NCBI GenBank assembly: GCA_947624065.1
Contig: CANQIO010000009.1
Location: 1-47,234, forward strand
DNA: 47,234 bases
Origin: an uncultured Oscillospiraceae bacterium
Lineage (GTDB): Bacteria; Bacillota; Clostridia; Oscillospirales; Oscillospiraceae
Direction: 5' to 3'
Position numbers and translations under genes: made by a program. The stretch's first letter is position 1; each line of letters opens with the position of its first letter. The notes beneath the pieces were generated by a model. It searched no databases, had not been told where the DNA came from, and saw only the letters and a list, made by a program, of their open reading frames with translations. Positions 1-7,692 of this stretch are shown here, in pieces.

Positions 1-732
1 TATTGGAGCGTCCTAAAAACGCGCATGAAAAAAGAGGGCAGTCAGTTGCCTACACTTTGTAGTCAACTGAGAATGCTATCTGCTGATGGTAAACGATACA
101 AAACCGACGTTGCCGACACCGCCGGACTTCTCCGCATCATTCAATCCATTCCGTCTCCCAAGGCGGAGCCATTCAAGATGTGGCTGGCCCAGGTGGGGAA
201 CGAGCGGATCGAGGAGACGATAGACCCGGAGCTTTCCATTGACCGGGCGCTGGGTACATATGCGCGGCTGGGCTACTCGCCGGAATGGATCAACCAGCGC
301 ATCCGCACCATCCAAGCCCGGAAAGAGCTGACGGACGCATGGAAGGAGCACGGCGTAGAGGAAGGGCGCGAGTATGCCATTCTTACCGACGAAGTGACCC
401 GTGCGTGGTCTGGCATGAGCACACGGCAATATAAAAGGCTGAAGGGCCTGAAAAAGCAGAATCTGCGGGATAACATGAGCACACTGGAATTGGCTCTGAA
501 CATGCTGGCCGAGGCTACGACGACGGAACTGACCAAGACGGAGAATCCGCAGGGTCTAGCGGAAAATATCGTTGTCGCCCAGGCTGGCGGCGAAGTTGCC
601 GGAGACGCCCGGCGCAGCATTGAGGCCCGCACTGGCCGCCCGGTCATCACCAGCGAGAATGCCGCACAGCTCAATGCTGTGGTGACAAACCTGATCGAAG
701 GCGTGGCGGAGGATGAGGAGGGCAAGAAATGA
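1..732 (+). CDS. BRO-N family antirepressor-like protein, 5' end cut off
   Basis: The first ATG in frame is at base 25, but the frame is open back to base 1, and the eight codons before that ATG read YWSVLKTR, which fits the BRO-N core (a YW..LK.R pattern) and runs straight into the conserved body. The gene therefore starts to the left of the window and is partial. Later landmarks are DVADT, a SIPSPKAEPFKMWLAQVG stretch, an EWINQR stretch, and a C-terminal half rich in the LTDE, LRDNM and AEATTTE motifs of the BRO-N / DinD-like family. Such proteins are DNA-binding antirepressors or regulators of phages and integrative elements. The last four bases overlap the recombinase start (ATGA), so the two are co-translated. 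Family call is good; the exact role is inferred. Confidence 0.8.
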   Translation, partial: YWSVLKTRMKKEGSQLPTLCSQLRMLSADGKRYKTDVADTAGLLRIIQSIPSPKAEPFKMWLAQVGNERIEETIDPELSIDRALGTYARLGYSPEWINQRIRTIQARKELTDAWKEHGVEEGREYAILTDEVTRAWSGMSTRQYKRLKGLKKQNLRDNMSTLELALNMLAEATTTELTKTENPQGLAENIVVAQAGGEVAGDARRSIEARTGRPVITSENAAQLNAVVTNLIEGVAEDEEGKK

Positions 733-2228
733 CTGGTGTGATTTACGCCCGGTATTCCTCGGATAGCCAGCGGGAAGAAAGCATAGAAGGGCAAATTCGT
801 GAGTGCACCGCTTTTGCAGAGAAAAACGGCATCACTGTACTTCGTCACTACATAGACCGGGCGTTCTCCGCTAAGACCGATAACCGCCCGGAGTTCCAGG
901 CCATGATAAAGGACAGCGGCAAGAAGCTGTTTGACATGATCATCGTATGGAAGCTGGACCGCTTCGCCCGGAACCGTTATGACAGTGCCCGGTACAAAGC
1001 TGCGCTCAAAAAGAACGGCGTCAAGGTGGTATCTGCCACCGAGGTCATCTCCGAAGGAGCGGAAGGTATCATTCTGGAGTCCGTGTTGGAAGGCTATGCC
1101 GAGTATTATTCCGCCGACCTGTCCGAGAAGGTTATTCGGGGCATGACGGACAACGCCCTGAAATGCAAATTCAACGGCGGCACTTTGCCTACTGGCTATG
1201 TCATCAACAGCGAGCACCATTTCCAGATCGACCCTCTGACGGCACCCTATGTGCTGGAGGCGTTCAAGAAATACGATGCCGGGTACACCATGACGCAGAT
1301 ATGCAGCTGGTTGAACGAGAAGGGCGTGAAGAACACCCGCGGACAGGCGTTTTCCTACAACAGCATCCAGCATCTGCTGAACAATCGCCGCTACATAGGT
1401 GAGTTCCGCTACCGTGATACGGTGGTCCCCGACGGCATCCCAGCCATCGTGCCCAAGGACTTGTTTGACAGGGTGCAGGAAAAGCTGGCGAAGAATAAAA
1501 AAGCTCCGGCCCGGCACAAGGCTGAAGACGACTACTTACTCACGACTAAGCTGTTCTGCGGCTACTGCGGCAGCTATATGTGCGGTGAGAGCGGCACCAG
1601 CCACACTGGGAAGGTGCATCATTATTACAAATGCGCCACGGTGAAGAAGAAACGTGGGGACTGCCGCAAGAAGCCGGTCAACAAGGCGTTCATCGAAGAT
1701 TTCATCATCCACGAGACGATGAAGGAGATACGGGACGACAAGGTGGTTGCGGCTATCGTTTCCACGGTGATGGACCTACAAGAACAAGAGAACACCCAAC
1801 TCCCGCTGTACGAGCAGCAGCTGAAAGAAGCAGAGACGGGCATCAACAATTTACTCAACGCCATCCAGCAGGGAATACTTACTCCGTCCACCAAAACTAG
1901 GTTGGAAGAGTTGGAAGCCACAAAGGAGGACTTAGAGATCAGGATCGCCAACGAGAAGCTGGCGAAGCCGAAGCCGACGGCGGAGTTCGTGACCATGTGG
2001 CTGGAGCGGTTCCGCAAGCTGGACATGAGGAAGAAAGAGCACCGGCAGCAGCTCATAGACACGTTCATCAACTCGGTCTATTTGTTCGATGACAAGCTGA
2101 CGCTCCACATCAACTACAAAGACGGAACGAAGACCGTCACCTTTGACGAGATGAAAGCGGCCCTGGATGAACAGGCCGCGGGTTCGGATTTGGATTGCAC
2201 TGGTGCACCAGCGTCAAAACGCTCCTGA
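729..2228 (+). CDS. Large serine site-specific recombinase (integrase)
   Basis: 499 residues, the usual size for a large serine recombinase that integrates and excises prophages or conjugative elements. The N-terminal resolvase domain has Y-A-R-Y-S, giving Arg8 and the probable catalytic Ser10, and the KLDRFARN motif near residue 80. A recombinase DNA-binding domain follows (about 150-260), then a zinc ribbon with Cys277, Cys280, Cys302 and Cys312, and a predicted coiled coil around 355-425 that in this family controls synapsis. The C-terminus ends in the GSDLDCTGAP type of tail common to clostridial members. It starts inside the stop region of the BRO-N gene. No frameshift or missing catalytic residue is seen, so it appears intact. 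As such genes normally lie at one end of their element, the attachment site is expected just downstream. Confidence 0.93.
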   Translation: MTGVIYARYSSDSQREESIEGQIRECTAFAEKNGITVLRHYIDRAFSAKTDNRPEFQAMIKDSGKKLFDMIIVWKLDRFARNRYDSARYKAALKKNGVKVVSATEVISEGAEGIILESVLEGYAEYYSADLSEKVIRGMTDNALKCKFNGGTLPTGYVINSEHHFQIDPLTAPYVLEAFKKYDAGYTMTQICSWLNEKGVKNTRGQAFSYNSIQHLLNNRRYIGEFRYRDTVVPDGIPAIVPKDLFDRVQEKLAKNKKAPARHKAEDDYLLTTKLFCGYCGSYMCGESGTSHTGKVHHYYKCATVKKKRGDCRKKPVNKAFIEDFIIHETMKEIRDDKVVAAIVSTVMDLQEQENTQLPLYEQQLKEAETGINNLLNAIQQGILTPSTKTRLEELEATKEDLEIRIANEKLAKPKPTAEFVTMWLERFRKLDMRKKEHRQQLIDTFINSVYLFDDKLTLHINYKDGTKTVTFDEMKAALDEQAAGSDLDCTGAPASKRS

Positions 2229-2229
2229 A

Positions 2230-2264
2230 GACGATGAGGACCGGCAAGCCGGTCCTCATTCGTC
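2230..2264 (+). terminator. Long hairpin after the recombinase
   Basis: A 16-17 base stem (left arm 2230-2245, right arm 2248-2264, two-base AA turn, one bulged A) begins one base after the recombinase stop codon. The right arm is not followed by a T run, so it may be a weak terminator, an mRNA-end structure, or part of the element end rather than a classical intrinsic terminator. Confidence 0.5.
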
Positions 2265-2285
2265 GGTCAGGGGCGTTTCTCCTTT

Positions 2286-2320
2286 CCCCACGCGATTCGC
2301 TTCGCTGGATCCGCGTGGGG
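2286..2320. repeat. 9-base inverted repeat near the element end
   Basis: CCCCACGCG at 2286-2294 pairs perfectly with CGCGTGGGG at 2312-2320 around a 17-base loop. It lies between the recombinase and the ATPase operon, in a stretch without genes (2229-2560). It could be a terminator stem or part of the element boundary; nothing more can be read from it. Confidence 0.4.
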
Positions 2321-2421
2321 GCCCGATAAAAAGCTTGAGAGCACTCGCACCAAATAAGAACGGCGGCCGTATCACGGCAGGAACGCATGGTCCCTCTCCC
2401 GATGCGATTTGCCTTGGAGGG

Positions 2422-2450
2422 TTGAAAGTTCATTGCATTTAAGATAAAAT
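2422..2450 (+). promoter_or_regulatory. Promoter of the ATPase-HNH-DUF262 operon
   Basis: TTGAAA (2422-2427), 17-base spacer, TAAAAT (2445-2450). It lies in a locally AT-rich stretch and gives a leader of about 100 bases before the ATPase start at 2561. The presence of a dedicated promoter supports the three genes being an independent cassette. Confidence 0.6.
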
Positions 2451-2560
2451 ATCAATATCAACAGGTCCAAAAGGGCATGATGGCTGAATATGGAACGCGG
2501 ACAAGCAGATTTCTGCTGACGGCAGCAGACGGGGCGGCGCTGCGCGCGGGAGGGAGTCAA

Positions 2561-3541
2561 ATGGAGATCCAGATCCCACAGGTCAATGTCATAAAGCAAC
2601 AGCGCATGACGATCGATAAAGACGTCTCCATCATATATGGCTATAACAACAGCGGAAAGACCTCCATACTCAAGGCGATCTACACATCGCTGGAGACCGC
2701 TCTGCTGACTTCCTTTTTGAGCGGCGGAGACGGACAGCGCTCGGTGTATATCCCCACAAACAGGCTGATCTATTCCCCCGTGAACACCAAGGACCCGCTG
2801 CCTGAGGATGTGGAGGACTTTGTCTCCTACCAGAGGGGCATCTATGACGATTACAGCCTGCATTTGAAGCACCTCCGGGACTATCTGCTGGGCTTCCACA
2901 GCGTGTCAGAGCTGATACGCCAAAGACTGGGCGAGATCTTCGGGATGGAGATATCCGATCTTCACGAACGGCACAGCGACGGGATAGAAAACATCATCCA
3001 TATTTATCTCTGCATTATCTGGGAGATGGTTTGGGACAGGTCGGTGGATATGTCCAAGCTGGAGAGCCTCCGGAGGGGCCTGGCGGGCAAAAACGTCCTC
3101 ATTATGATCGACGAGATCGAGATGTTCCTCCATGTGAAGGTGCAGGCCAAGCTGATCAGCAGCCTGAAGGCCGACTTTGTGAACTCCCAGATCCTTCTTA
3201 CGACCCATTCTCCGCTTATTTTGACGAGATACAAAAACTGCGCGATCTATTGCATTGACGACGGGGTGCTCACTCTGGAGCAGCAGCCGTTTTACTACAG
3301 AGATCTGGACGACGTGTTTGAGTCCTTTTTCTCCGTGGATGAACTGCCGCCGGAGGTCTCTCGGGATATCAGCTATCTGGGGCGGGTCATCCTGCGGGAA
3401 TGCCCCTATGACGGCCGCGAGGTGGATCGGATCGCCGCATACCTCAGAGAGGACTATCCGAGCCTGTATCAGAAATACAACAGGTTCGTGGTCAAGGCGC
3501 AGGGCGTCGGCGAGAGCTTGGGGGGCGAGCGCGCAGAATGA
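2561..3541 (+). CDS. AAA/ABC-type ATPase, PtuA-like (putative antiphage defence)
   Basis: 326 residues from the ATG at 2561, chosen over the ATG at 2477 because GGAGGGAG lies just upstream and the conserved fold starts here. A Walker A motif (GYNNSGKTS, residues 27-35, Lys33) follows an N-terminal beta strand. Walker B ends in Asp184-Glu185 (LIMIDEIEMFLH), and LTTHSPLIL carries the switch His216. This is the layout of AAA_15/AAA_21 ATPases of the OLD/PtuA kind, in a compact version; a canonical ABC signature is not obvious. The stop codon overlaps the start of an HNH nuclease gene by four bases. ATPase plus HNH partner is the arrangement of Septu defence (PtuA senses and gates, PtuB cuts nucleic acid). 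The defence role is inference from this pairing and from the neighbouring mobile element. Confidence 0.8.
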   Translation: MEIQIPQVNVIKQQRMTIDKDVSIIYGYNNSGKTSILKAIYTSLETALLTSFLSGGDGQRSVYIPTNRLIYSPVNTKDPLPEDVEDFVSYQRGIYDDYSLHLKHLRDYLLGFHSVSELIRQRLGEIFGMEISDLHERHSDGIENIIHIYLCIIWEMVWDRSVDMSKLESLRRGLAGKNVLIMIDEIEMFLHVKVQAKLISSLKADFVNSQILLTTHSPLILTRYKNCAIYCIDDGVLTLEQQPFYYRDLDDVFESFFSVDELPPEVSRDISYLGRVILRECPYDGREVDRIAAYLREDYPSLYQKYNRFVVKAQGVGESLGGERAE

Positions 3542-4185
3542 CCAATATCGTTCGGTCCGACACCCCGCCGGGACTGGCCGCGACGAGCCGGGAATTCCTT
3601 GCCAGCGTCGATGGCATGAGCGACGAGCAGGCCTATGAACACTATAAGGACCATAAAAACCGCTATCAATACAACACGCCGGAGACAAAGCGGGTCTTTC
3701 AGGAAATGAACGCATCCCGCTGCTCCTTCTGCACAAGATACATATTTGAGTTTGATTCCGAGATGACCGTGGAACACATCGAGCTCAAAAGCAAATGCCC
3801 GCGCAAGATCTTCGAGTGGAACAATCTGCTCTGCTCCTGCAAGACATGCAACTGCAAGCGCAGCACGAACGCTTATGACCGGGAGAGATATCTTGATCCC
3901 ACGGCAGTGGCGGATATAGAGAGGTATTTTTCTTTCTGCGCTGACGGCAGGGTGGAGCCGAGACAGGGACTGAGCGAAGCGGATCGGGGCCGCGCGCAAT
4001 ACATGATCGCGCTGTACAAGCTGAACCGGGGGGAGCTCGTCAGCGAAAGACGAAGGTTTTTTGCAGATCTGCTGGACGACGATTATTATGAACTGCTGGC
4101 CAAGCGGGGGAAAACAGATCAGAATATCATATTCTGGGCGGTATTTGCATACTATAAAAGGAGCAGGGAAGACCATGGACGCTAA
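3538..4185 (+). CDS. HNH endonuclease, PtuB-like
   Basis: 215 residues. The HNH core spans roughly 62-107: Cys62-x2-Cys65, then VEHIE with the catalytic-type His80, Asn95-Asn96-Leu, and Cys101-x2-Cys104-Asn105, which together form a zinc-bound beta-beta-alpha metal finger. The HNH is central with a helical C-terminal extension of about 100 residues, as in Septu PtuB and retron-associated HNH nucleases. It would cleave DNA or RNA once licensed by the ATPase. The start ATG overlaps the ATPase stop (ATGA), and the end overlaps the DUF262 gene by 11 bases, so all three are translationally coupled. All key residues are present. Target and trigger cannot be read from sequence. Confidence 0.82.
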   Translation: MTNIVRSDTPPGLAATSREFLASVDGMSDEQAYEHYKDHKNRYQYNTPETKRVFQEMNASRCSFCTRYIFEFDSEMTVEHIELKSKCPRKIFEWNNLLCSCKTCNCKRSTNAYDRERYLDPTAVADIERYFSFCADGRVEPRQGLSEADRGRAQYMIALYKLNRGELVSERRRFFADLLDDDYYELLAKRGKTDQNIIFWAVFAYYKRSREDHGR

Positions 4186-5536
4186 GAGGTTCATTTTGGA
4201 TCAGACGACGATCAAAAAGCTGTTGACCATATACAAATTGAACATCCCCGACTATCAGAGAAACTTTGTGTGGAAAAAGGATAAAAAGCGTAGGCTTTTG
4301 GACTCCCTCTTTCGCGGTTTTCCGATCGGGGCGATCACTTTGTATGAGGAGGACCAGACCTACTATATCATCGACGGCCTGCAGCGGATCAACACGCTCA
4401 GCCAATATCTCTCCCGCCCGAACGACATCATCCCCTTCAAAGAGTTCTACCAAAAGATGAAGGGCGATCTCGAGCGATTCCTCCGGGAGAGCGGCCTTTC
4501 CATACCGGCCGCCAAATTGAGAAAAGCCCTGGAGACATGGTATACAGGGCTGAACGCGCTTTACGCCTATGAAAAGGTGAGCACTTTGTATAACGCGCTG
4601 CGATCCGCCCATCCGGCGGTCGCCGACGCCTTCGTCGATCTCCCGCTGGTAGAGCGGCTGGCAGAGATCCTGAACCGCGGGATCGCGATCACCAACGATG
4701 ACATCGCGCTGATCATTTACAAAGGGAGCAAGGACGACCTGCCGGACCTGTTCAAGAATATCAACACCGGCAGCGTCGCGCTGTCGCCGTATGAGATCCT
4801 GCAGGCCGTATGGAATGGCTACAATTTGGACGCGGATATTCTGGAGCCCACCTATTCCGCGTACGATATGGCGCTGAAGCTCATCAACCGGGAATATGAG
4901 ATAGACTCCATCCGGACCGCCGGCTCTTTTGACATGTTCAAAAACCTGGTGGGGCTGAATCTACTGCTGTGCTGCAATGAAAAGTGCGACGTCCTGTTCC
5001 GCTCCAATTCCTTCAGGAGGCTGTCGCCTCCCATCAATCTGCCGGACGGAGCAAAAAAGTATTACGAAAACAACGAGATCGCCTTTGAGATCTATTCGAC
5101 GCTTCTGTACGGCGCGCCCAATAAGATCTCCAAGGCCATGGAAGAGCTCTTCCACAGCGGCCACAGCCAGGAGGAGATCAGCCGGTTCACCGCCAGCTTG
5201 AACCGGGCCATACTGGAGTCGGTGGATATCGCCATAGAGAATATTTCCCATGCGAAATGCGCCCTCCAGGACAGCAAATACCACTCGCTGTATGTGTTGG
5301 CCGGCGTGATCATCTCCCGGTATGACATCGGGACCGGGACCAGCCTCTCTGTCACAAGGACAGCTGTCCAAAATGAGATTATGGGCCGCTGCCTGGATCT
5401 GCAGATGCACAGGAAGGAAAGCTGGTTCGTGGATGAGAACCGGCAGATCGGCTTTTTCAACGTCAAGATCAGAGAACTTTTGAATCTGAAAAACGATGTG
5501 CTCTCTCTGATCGAGGCGGATCAGACGCCGGGATGA
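4175..5536 (+). CDS. DUF262 (ParB/GmrS-like) protein, third component of the cassette
   Basis: 453 residues from the ATG at 4175, with a purine-rich AGCAGGGAAG site before it; a longer frame opens at 4061 but would lie deep inside the HNH gene. The N-terminus is a clear DUF262 domain: IPDYQRNFVWK (24-34), a short linker, then IIDGLQR (65-71), equivalent to the DGQQR nucleotide-binding motif of GmrS and BrxU. A second block with FKNINTG fits the same family. No C-terminal DUF1524 HNH domain is seen; the last 150 residues are helical and unassigned. In GmrSD-type enzymes the DUF262 part uses NTP to drive a fused nuclease, so here it may act with the separate HNH protein encoded upstream. That coupling is inference. 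Confidence 0.78.
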   Translation: MDAKRFILDQTTIKKLLTIYKLNIPDYQRNFVWKKDKKRRLLDSLFRGFPIGAITLYEEDQTYYIIDGLQRINTLSQYLSRPNDIIPFKEFYQKMKGDLERFLRESGLSIPAAKLRKALETWYTGLNALYAYEKVSTLYNALRSAHPAVADAFVDLPLVERLAEILNRGIAITNDDIALIIYKGSKDDLPDLFKNINTGSVALSPYEILQAVWNGYNLDADILEPTYSAYDMALKLINREYEIDSIRTAGSFDMFKNLVGLNLLLCCNEKCDVLFRSNSFRRLSPPINLPDGAKKYYENNEIAFEIYSTLLYGAPNKISKAMEELFHSGHSQEEISRFTASLNRAILESVDIAIENISHAKCALQDSKYHSLYVLAGVIISRYDIGTGTSLSVTRTAVQNEIMGRCLDLQMHRKESWFVDENRQIGFFNVKIRELLNLKNDVLSLIEADQTPG

Positions 5537-5588
5537 GCGCGCCCCGGCATATCCCCGGCGCTTGCGGCCGCCTTCGCGGCGCGCGGCC

Positions 5589-5631
5589 AAACGAAAAGCA
5601 GCCCCACCAGGTGGGGCTGCTTTTCGTTTTT
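5589..5631. terminator. Bidirectional terminator between the DUF262 gene and dihydrofolate reductase
   Basis: A near-perfect stem of about 19 base pairs (5589-5607 with 5611-5629, loop CAG) contains the GCAGCCCCAC core, flanked by an A run on one side and a T run on the other. It can stop transcription from both converging genes. Confidence 0.9.
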
Positions 5632-5639
5632 GGGACCGG

Positions 5640-6116
5640 TCATTTTCTCTTATAGACCGCGTAGCGGTAGCGGAGGCCGGCGTGCTCCATGTCCGGGGAG
5701 AGCTCCGTCATCCGCCAGGCGGGGTCTTTGTCCAGGTCGGGAAACCAGCGGTCCGCGGGGAAGCTGGCGTCGATCTTCGTCACGTACGCGGTGTCGCACT
5801 GGGGCAGCAGCGCCTCATAGACGGAGGCGCCCCCGATCACTACGGCGTCCTCCGGCGCGGCGGCCAGCAGCGCCGCCACGGACCCATAGACCTCCGCGCC
5901 CTCCGGGGCGAAGCCCTCGGTCCGGGACAGGATCATGTTCCGCCGCTCCTTCAGGGGCCTGCCGCCGGGGAAGGTGGCCAGGGTCTTTCGCCCCAGGATC
6001 ACGGTCCGGCCCACGGTCAGCGCCTTGAAGCGCTTCAGATCCCCGGGGATATACGCCAGCTGGTCCCCGTCCTTTCCGATGGCCCAGCTGCGGTCCACTG
6101 CCACGATCAGCTCCAA
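5640..6116 (-). CDS. folA: Dihydrofolate reductase
   Basis: NADPH-dependent reduction of dihydrofolate to tetrahydrofolate, needed for thymidylate and purine synthesis in the cytosol. 158 residues from the TTG at 6116, the normal length. That start is chosen because AGGGAGG lies 8 bases upstream and the protein then begins ELIVAVDRSWAIG as in the family; the frame runs on to an ATG at 6176, but that would add 20 unlikely residues and cover the promoter. Asp26 in YIPGDLKRFK is the substrate-binding acid, GRTVILGRKT is the cofactor phosphate loop, and VIGGASVYEALLP is the second nucleotide motif. It sits at the end of the sugar transport operon but has its own promoter and terminator. Confidence 0.95.
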   Translation of the reverse strand: MELIVAVDRSWAIGKDGDQLAYIPGDLKRFKALTVGRTVILGRKTLATFPGGRPLKERRNMILSRTEGFAPEGAEVYGSVAALLAAAPEDAVVIGGASVYEALLPQCDTAYVTKIDASFPADRWFPDLDKDPAWRMTELSPDMEHAGLRYRYAVYKRK

Positions 6117-6166
6117 CGGTCTCGCCTCCCTGCGCCGGCGCCATCCTGTCGGGCCGGTGCTGTACC

Positions 6167-6195
6167 AGTGTAGCACATCCGCCCGGCAAATACAA
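6167..6195 (-). promoter_or_regulatory. Promoter of folA
   Basis: Read on the minus strand: TTGTAT (6195-6190), 17-base spacer, TACACT (6172-6167), about 50 bases ahead of the TTG start at 6116. It overlaps the end of the DUF624 gene, so the reductase can be expressed independently of the transport operon. Confidence 0.55.
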
Positions 6196-6846
6196 TCACG
6201 TCCGCCCGCCGGCAGTGTGGTCCGCTTCCAGCCGGGCCATGACGGGGTCCAGGCATTTCAGCGCGGCCAGGGCTGTCAGGGAGAAGCCGATGGGCACCCA
6301 GATGAAGAGCATGGCGGTGAGGATGCTGCTGAGAAAATAGACCGCCAGGATCGGCAGCAGGTCGATGAACACCAGCAGCAGCGTCCGGGGGAAATAGGCG
6401 ATGCCCAGCATCACCGCGTCGGTCAGCAGCCCGCCCAGCGTCACCTGGAACCGGGCCAGCAGCGGAAAGCCGTATGCGGCGACCAGGATCAGCAGCGCCA
6501 TGGGCACGCACAGCGCCGCCCGCACGGCGACGGCCGCCGGCCCCGCCCACCCGGAGGTGAGCCAGAAGGAGGCGACCAGGCCCGCCCCCGCCGCGGCCAG
6601 CAGCAGCCACAGGGCCGTGGCCTGCCGGAAATTTTGCCGGAAGGCGCGGAAAAAGCAGCGATACACTCCCGGCTCATCCCGCCGCAGGCACCCGATGGCG
6701 CTGTACAGCGCGCAGGTGGCCGCGCCAGCGGTGATCACAGGCACGCACAGAAGGACCCACAGCAGATCCAGGGCACACAGATCCACCGCCCGGTTCAAAA
6801 ACCGGGCGAAGGGCATGTTTTCGTCAAAGAGCCGTCGGTAATTCAC
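6196..6846 (-). CDS. DUF624 (YesL-like) membrane protein
   Basis: 216 residues with about five hydrophobic segments. The N-terminal MNYRRLFDENMPFARFLNRAVDL, followed by a membrane span and a conserved YRCFFRAFRQNFRQA region, is the hallmark of the DUF624/YesL family. These proteins are nearly always encoded with family-1 carbohydrate ABC importers, as here, and their molecular function is not established. It is the last gene of the leftward transport operon, 54 bases after the esterase. An auxiliary role in sugar uptake is inferred from context only. Confidence 0.75.
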   Translation of the reverse strand: MNYRRLFDENMPFARFLNRAVDLCALDLLWVLLCVPVITAGAATCALYSAIGCLRRDEPGVYRCFFRAFRQNFRQATALWLLLAAAGAGLVASFWLTSGWAGPAAVAVRAALCVPMALLILVAAYGFPLLARFQVTLGGLLTDAVMLGIAYFPRTLLLVFIDLLPILAVYFLSSILTAMLFIWVPIGFSLTALAALKCLDPVMARLEADHTAGGRT

Positions 6847-6900
6847 GTTCCGCCTCCCATACGCCCGCCGGACTGGAGCTGGCCATGACCGGGAGCGCGG

Positions 6901-7653
6901 TCAGAGCGCGTCCGCTGCCGGCAGCAGCAGCTCCATGGCCCGCTCCACGGAACGGTCCCACAGCCGCCACTCATGGCCGCCCGGCCAGTGCTCAAACCGG
7001 ACGTCAGCGCCCTTTTTCTCCAGGGCCTTCACCATGCGCTGGTTGCCGTCCCAGAGCCCGTCCTCCTCGCCGCAGGACAGATAGAACCGGGGCAGAGCCG
7101 CCGCGTCCGCTTTTCGCAGCAGCGCGTACAGGTCGCTCTCCGCGGGGACGGCCCGGCCGGGGCCGTAGAGGGCGTCGAACTCGCGCCGCTGCTCCTCCGG
7201 GGCGGCCTTGCGACGGGCCCTGATGTCCGTCACGGAGGAGAACGCCCCGCAGCCGGCATAGCGCTCCGGCGCGGTGAGGGCGCATTTGAGCGCGCCGTAT
7301 CCGCCCATGGAGAGGCCCATCACGAAGTTCCGCTCCCTGGCCGCCGACAGCCCGAAGGTCCGCCGGCAGAAATCGGGCAGCTCCTGGGAGATGTACGTGA
7401 AGTAGCGCAGCCCCAGGGCCATGTCGGCGTAAAAGCTCCGCTGGACCTCCGGCATGATGACCGCGGCGTTGTGCTCCCGGGCATAGCGCTCCACGCCGGT
7501 GAGCCGGGTCCAGCCGGTGCAGTTGTCGCTCAGCCCGTGCAGCAGGTATATCACCGGCACGTCCCCCAGGGGGACGTCCTCCGGCAGCAGGGCGATGAAG
7601 CTGGTGCACATCTCCAGGGACTTGGAGCTGAAATCGCAGCGCAGGTATGTCAT
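6901..7653 (-). CDS. Alpha/beta-hydrolase esterase (esterase D / FrmB / EstA-like)
   Basis: 250 residues, cytosolic (no signal peptide). IYLLHGLSDN gives the oxyanion loop, and MGLSMGGYGALK places the nucleophile at Ser115. An acidic residue in the CGEEDGLWDGN stretch and the His of GGHEWRLWD complete the catalytic triad. The family includes S-formylglutathione hydrolase, tributyrin/acetyl esterases and feruloyl esterases. Lying between the permeases and the DUF624 gene in a sugar-import operon, it probably removes acetyl or acyl groups from an imported oligosaccharide; this is inference. The start at 7653 is preceded by an AAAGGAG site. Confidence 0.85.
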   Translation of the reverse strand: MTYLRCDFSSKSLEMCTSFIALLPEDVPLGDVPVIYLLHGLSDNCTGWTRLTGVERYAREHNAAVIMPEVQRSFYADMALGLRYFTYISQELPDFCRRTFGLSAARERNFVMGLSMGGYGALKCALTAPERYAGCGAFSSVTDIRARRKAAPEEQRREFDALYGPGRAVPAESDLYALLRKADAAALPRFYLSCGEEDGLWDGNQRMVKALEKKGADVRFEHWPGGHEWRLWDRSVERAMELLLPAADAL

Positions 7654-7692
7654 AGACGCGTCTCTCCTTTCACAGTGGCCGCCGCGCGGCGC

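Noticed and set aside
2477-2560. Upstream ATG start for the ATPase
   Set aside because: It would add 28 residues without family similarity, and the ATG at 2561 has a strong ribosome site.
2229-2560. tRNA gene as integration target beside the serine recombinase
   Set aside because: No cloverleaf or CCA end could be drawn; serine integrases often use protein-coding or intergenic sites.
4061-4174. Longer DUF262 protein from 4061
   Set aside because: It would lie 125 bases inside the HNH gene; the ATG at 4175 begins the conserved DUF262 sequence.
6117-6176. Longer dihydrofolate reductase from the ATG at 6176
   Set aside because: It covers the promoter and adds 20 residues not in the family; the TTG at 6116 has AGGGAGG at the right distance.
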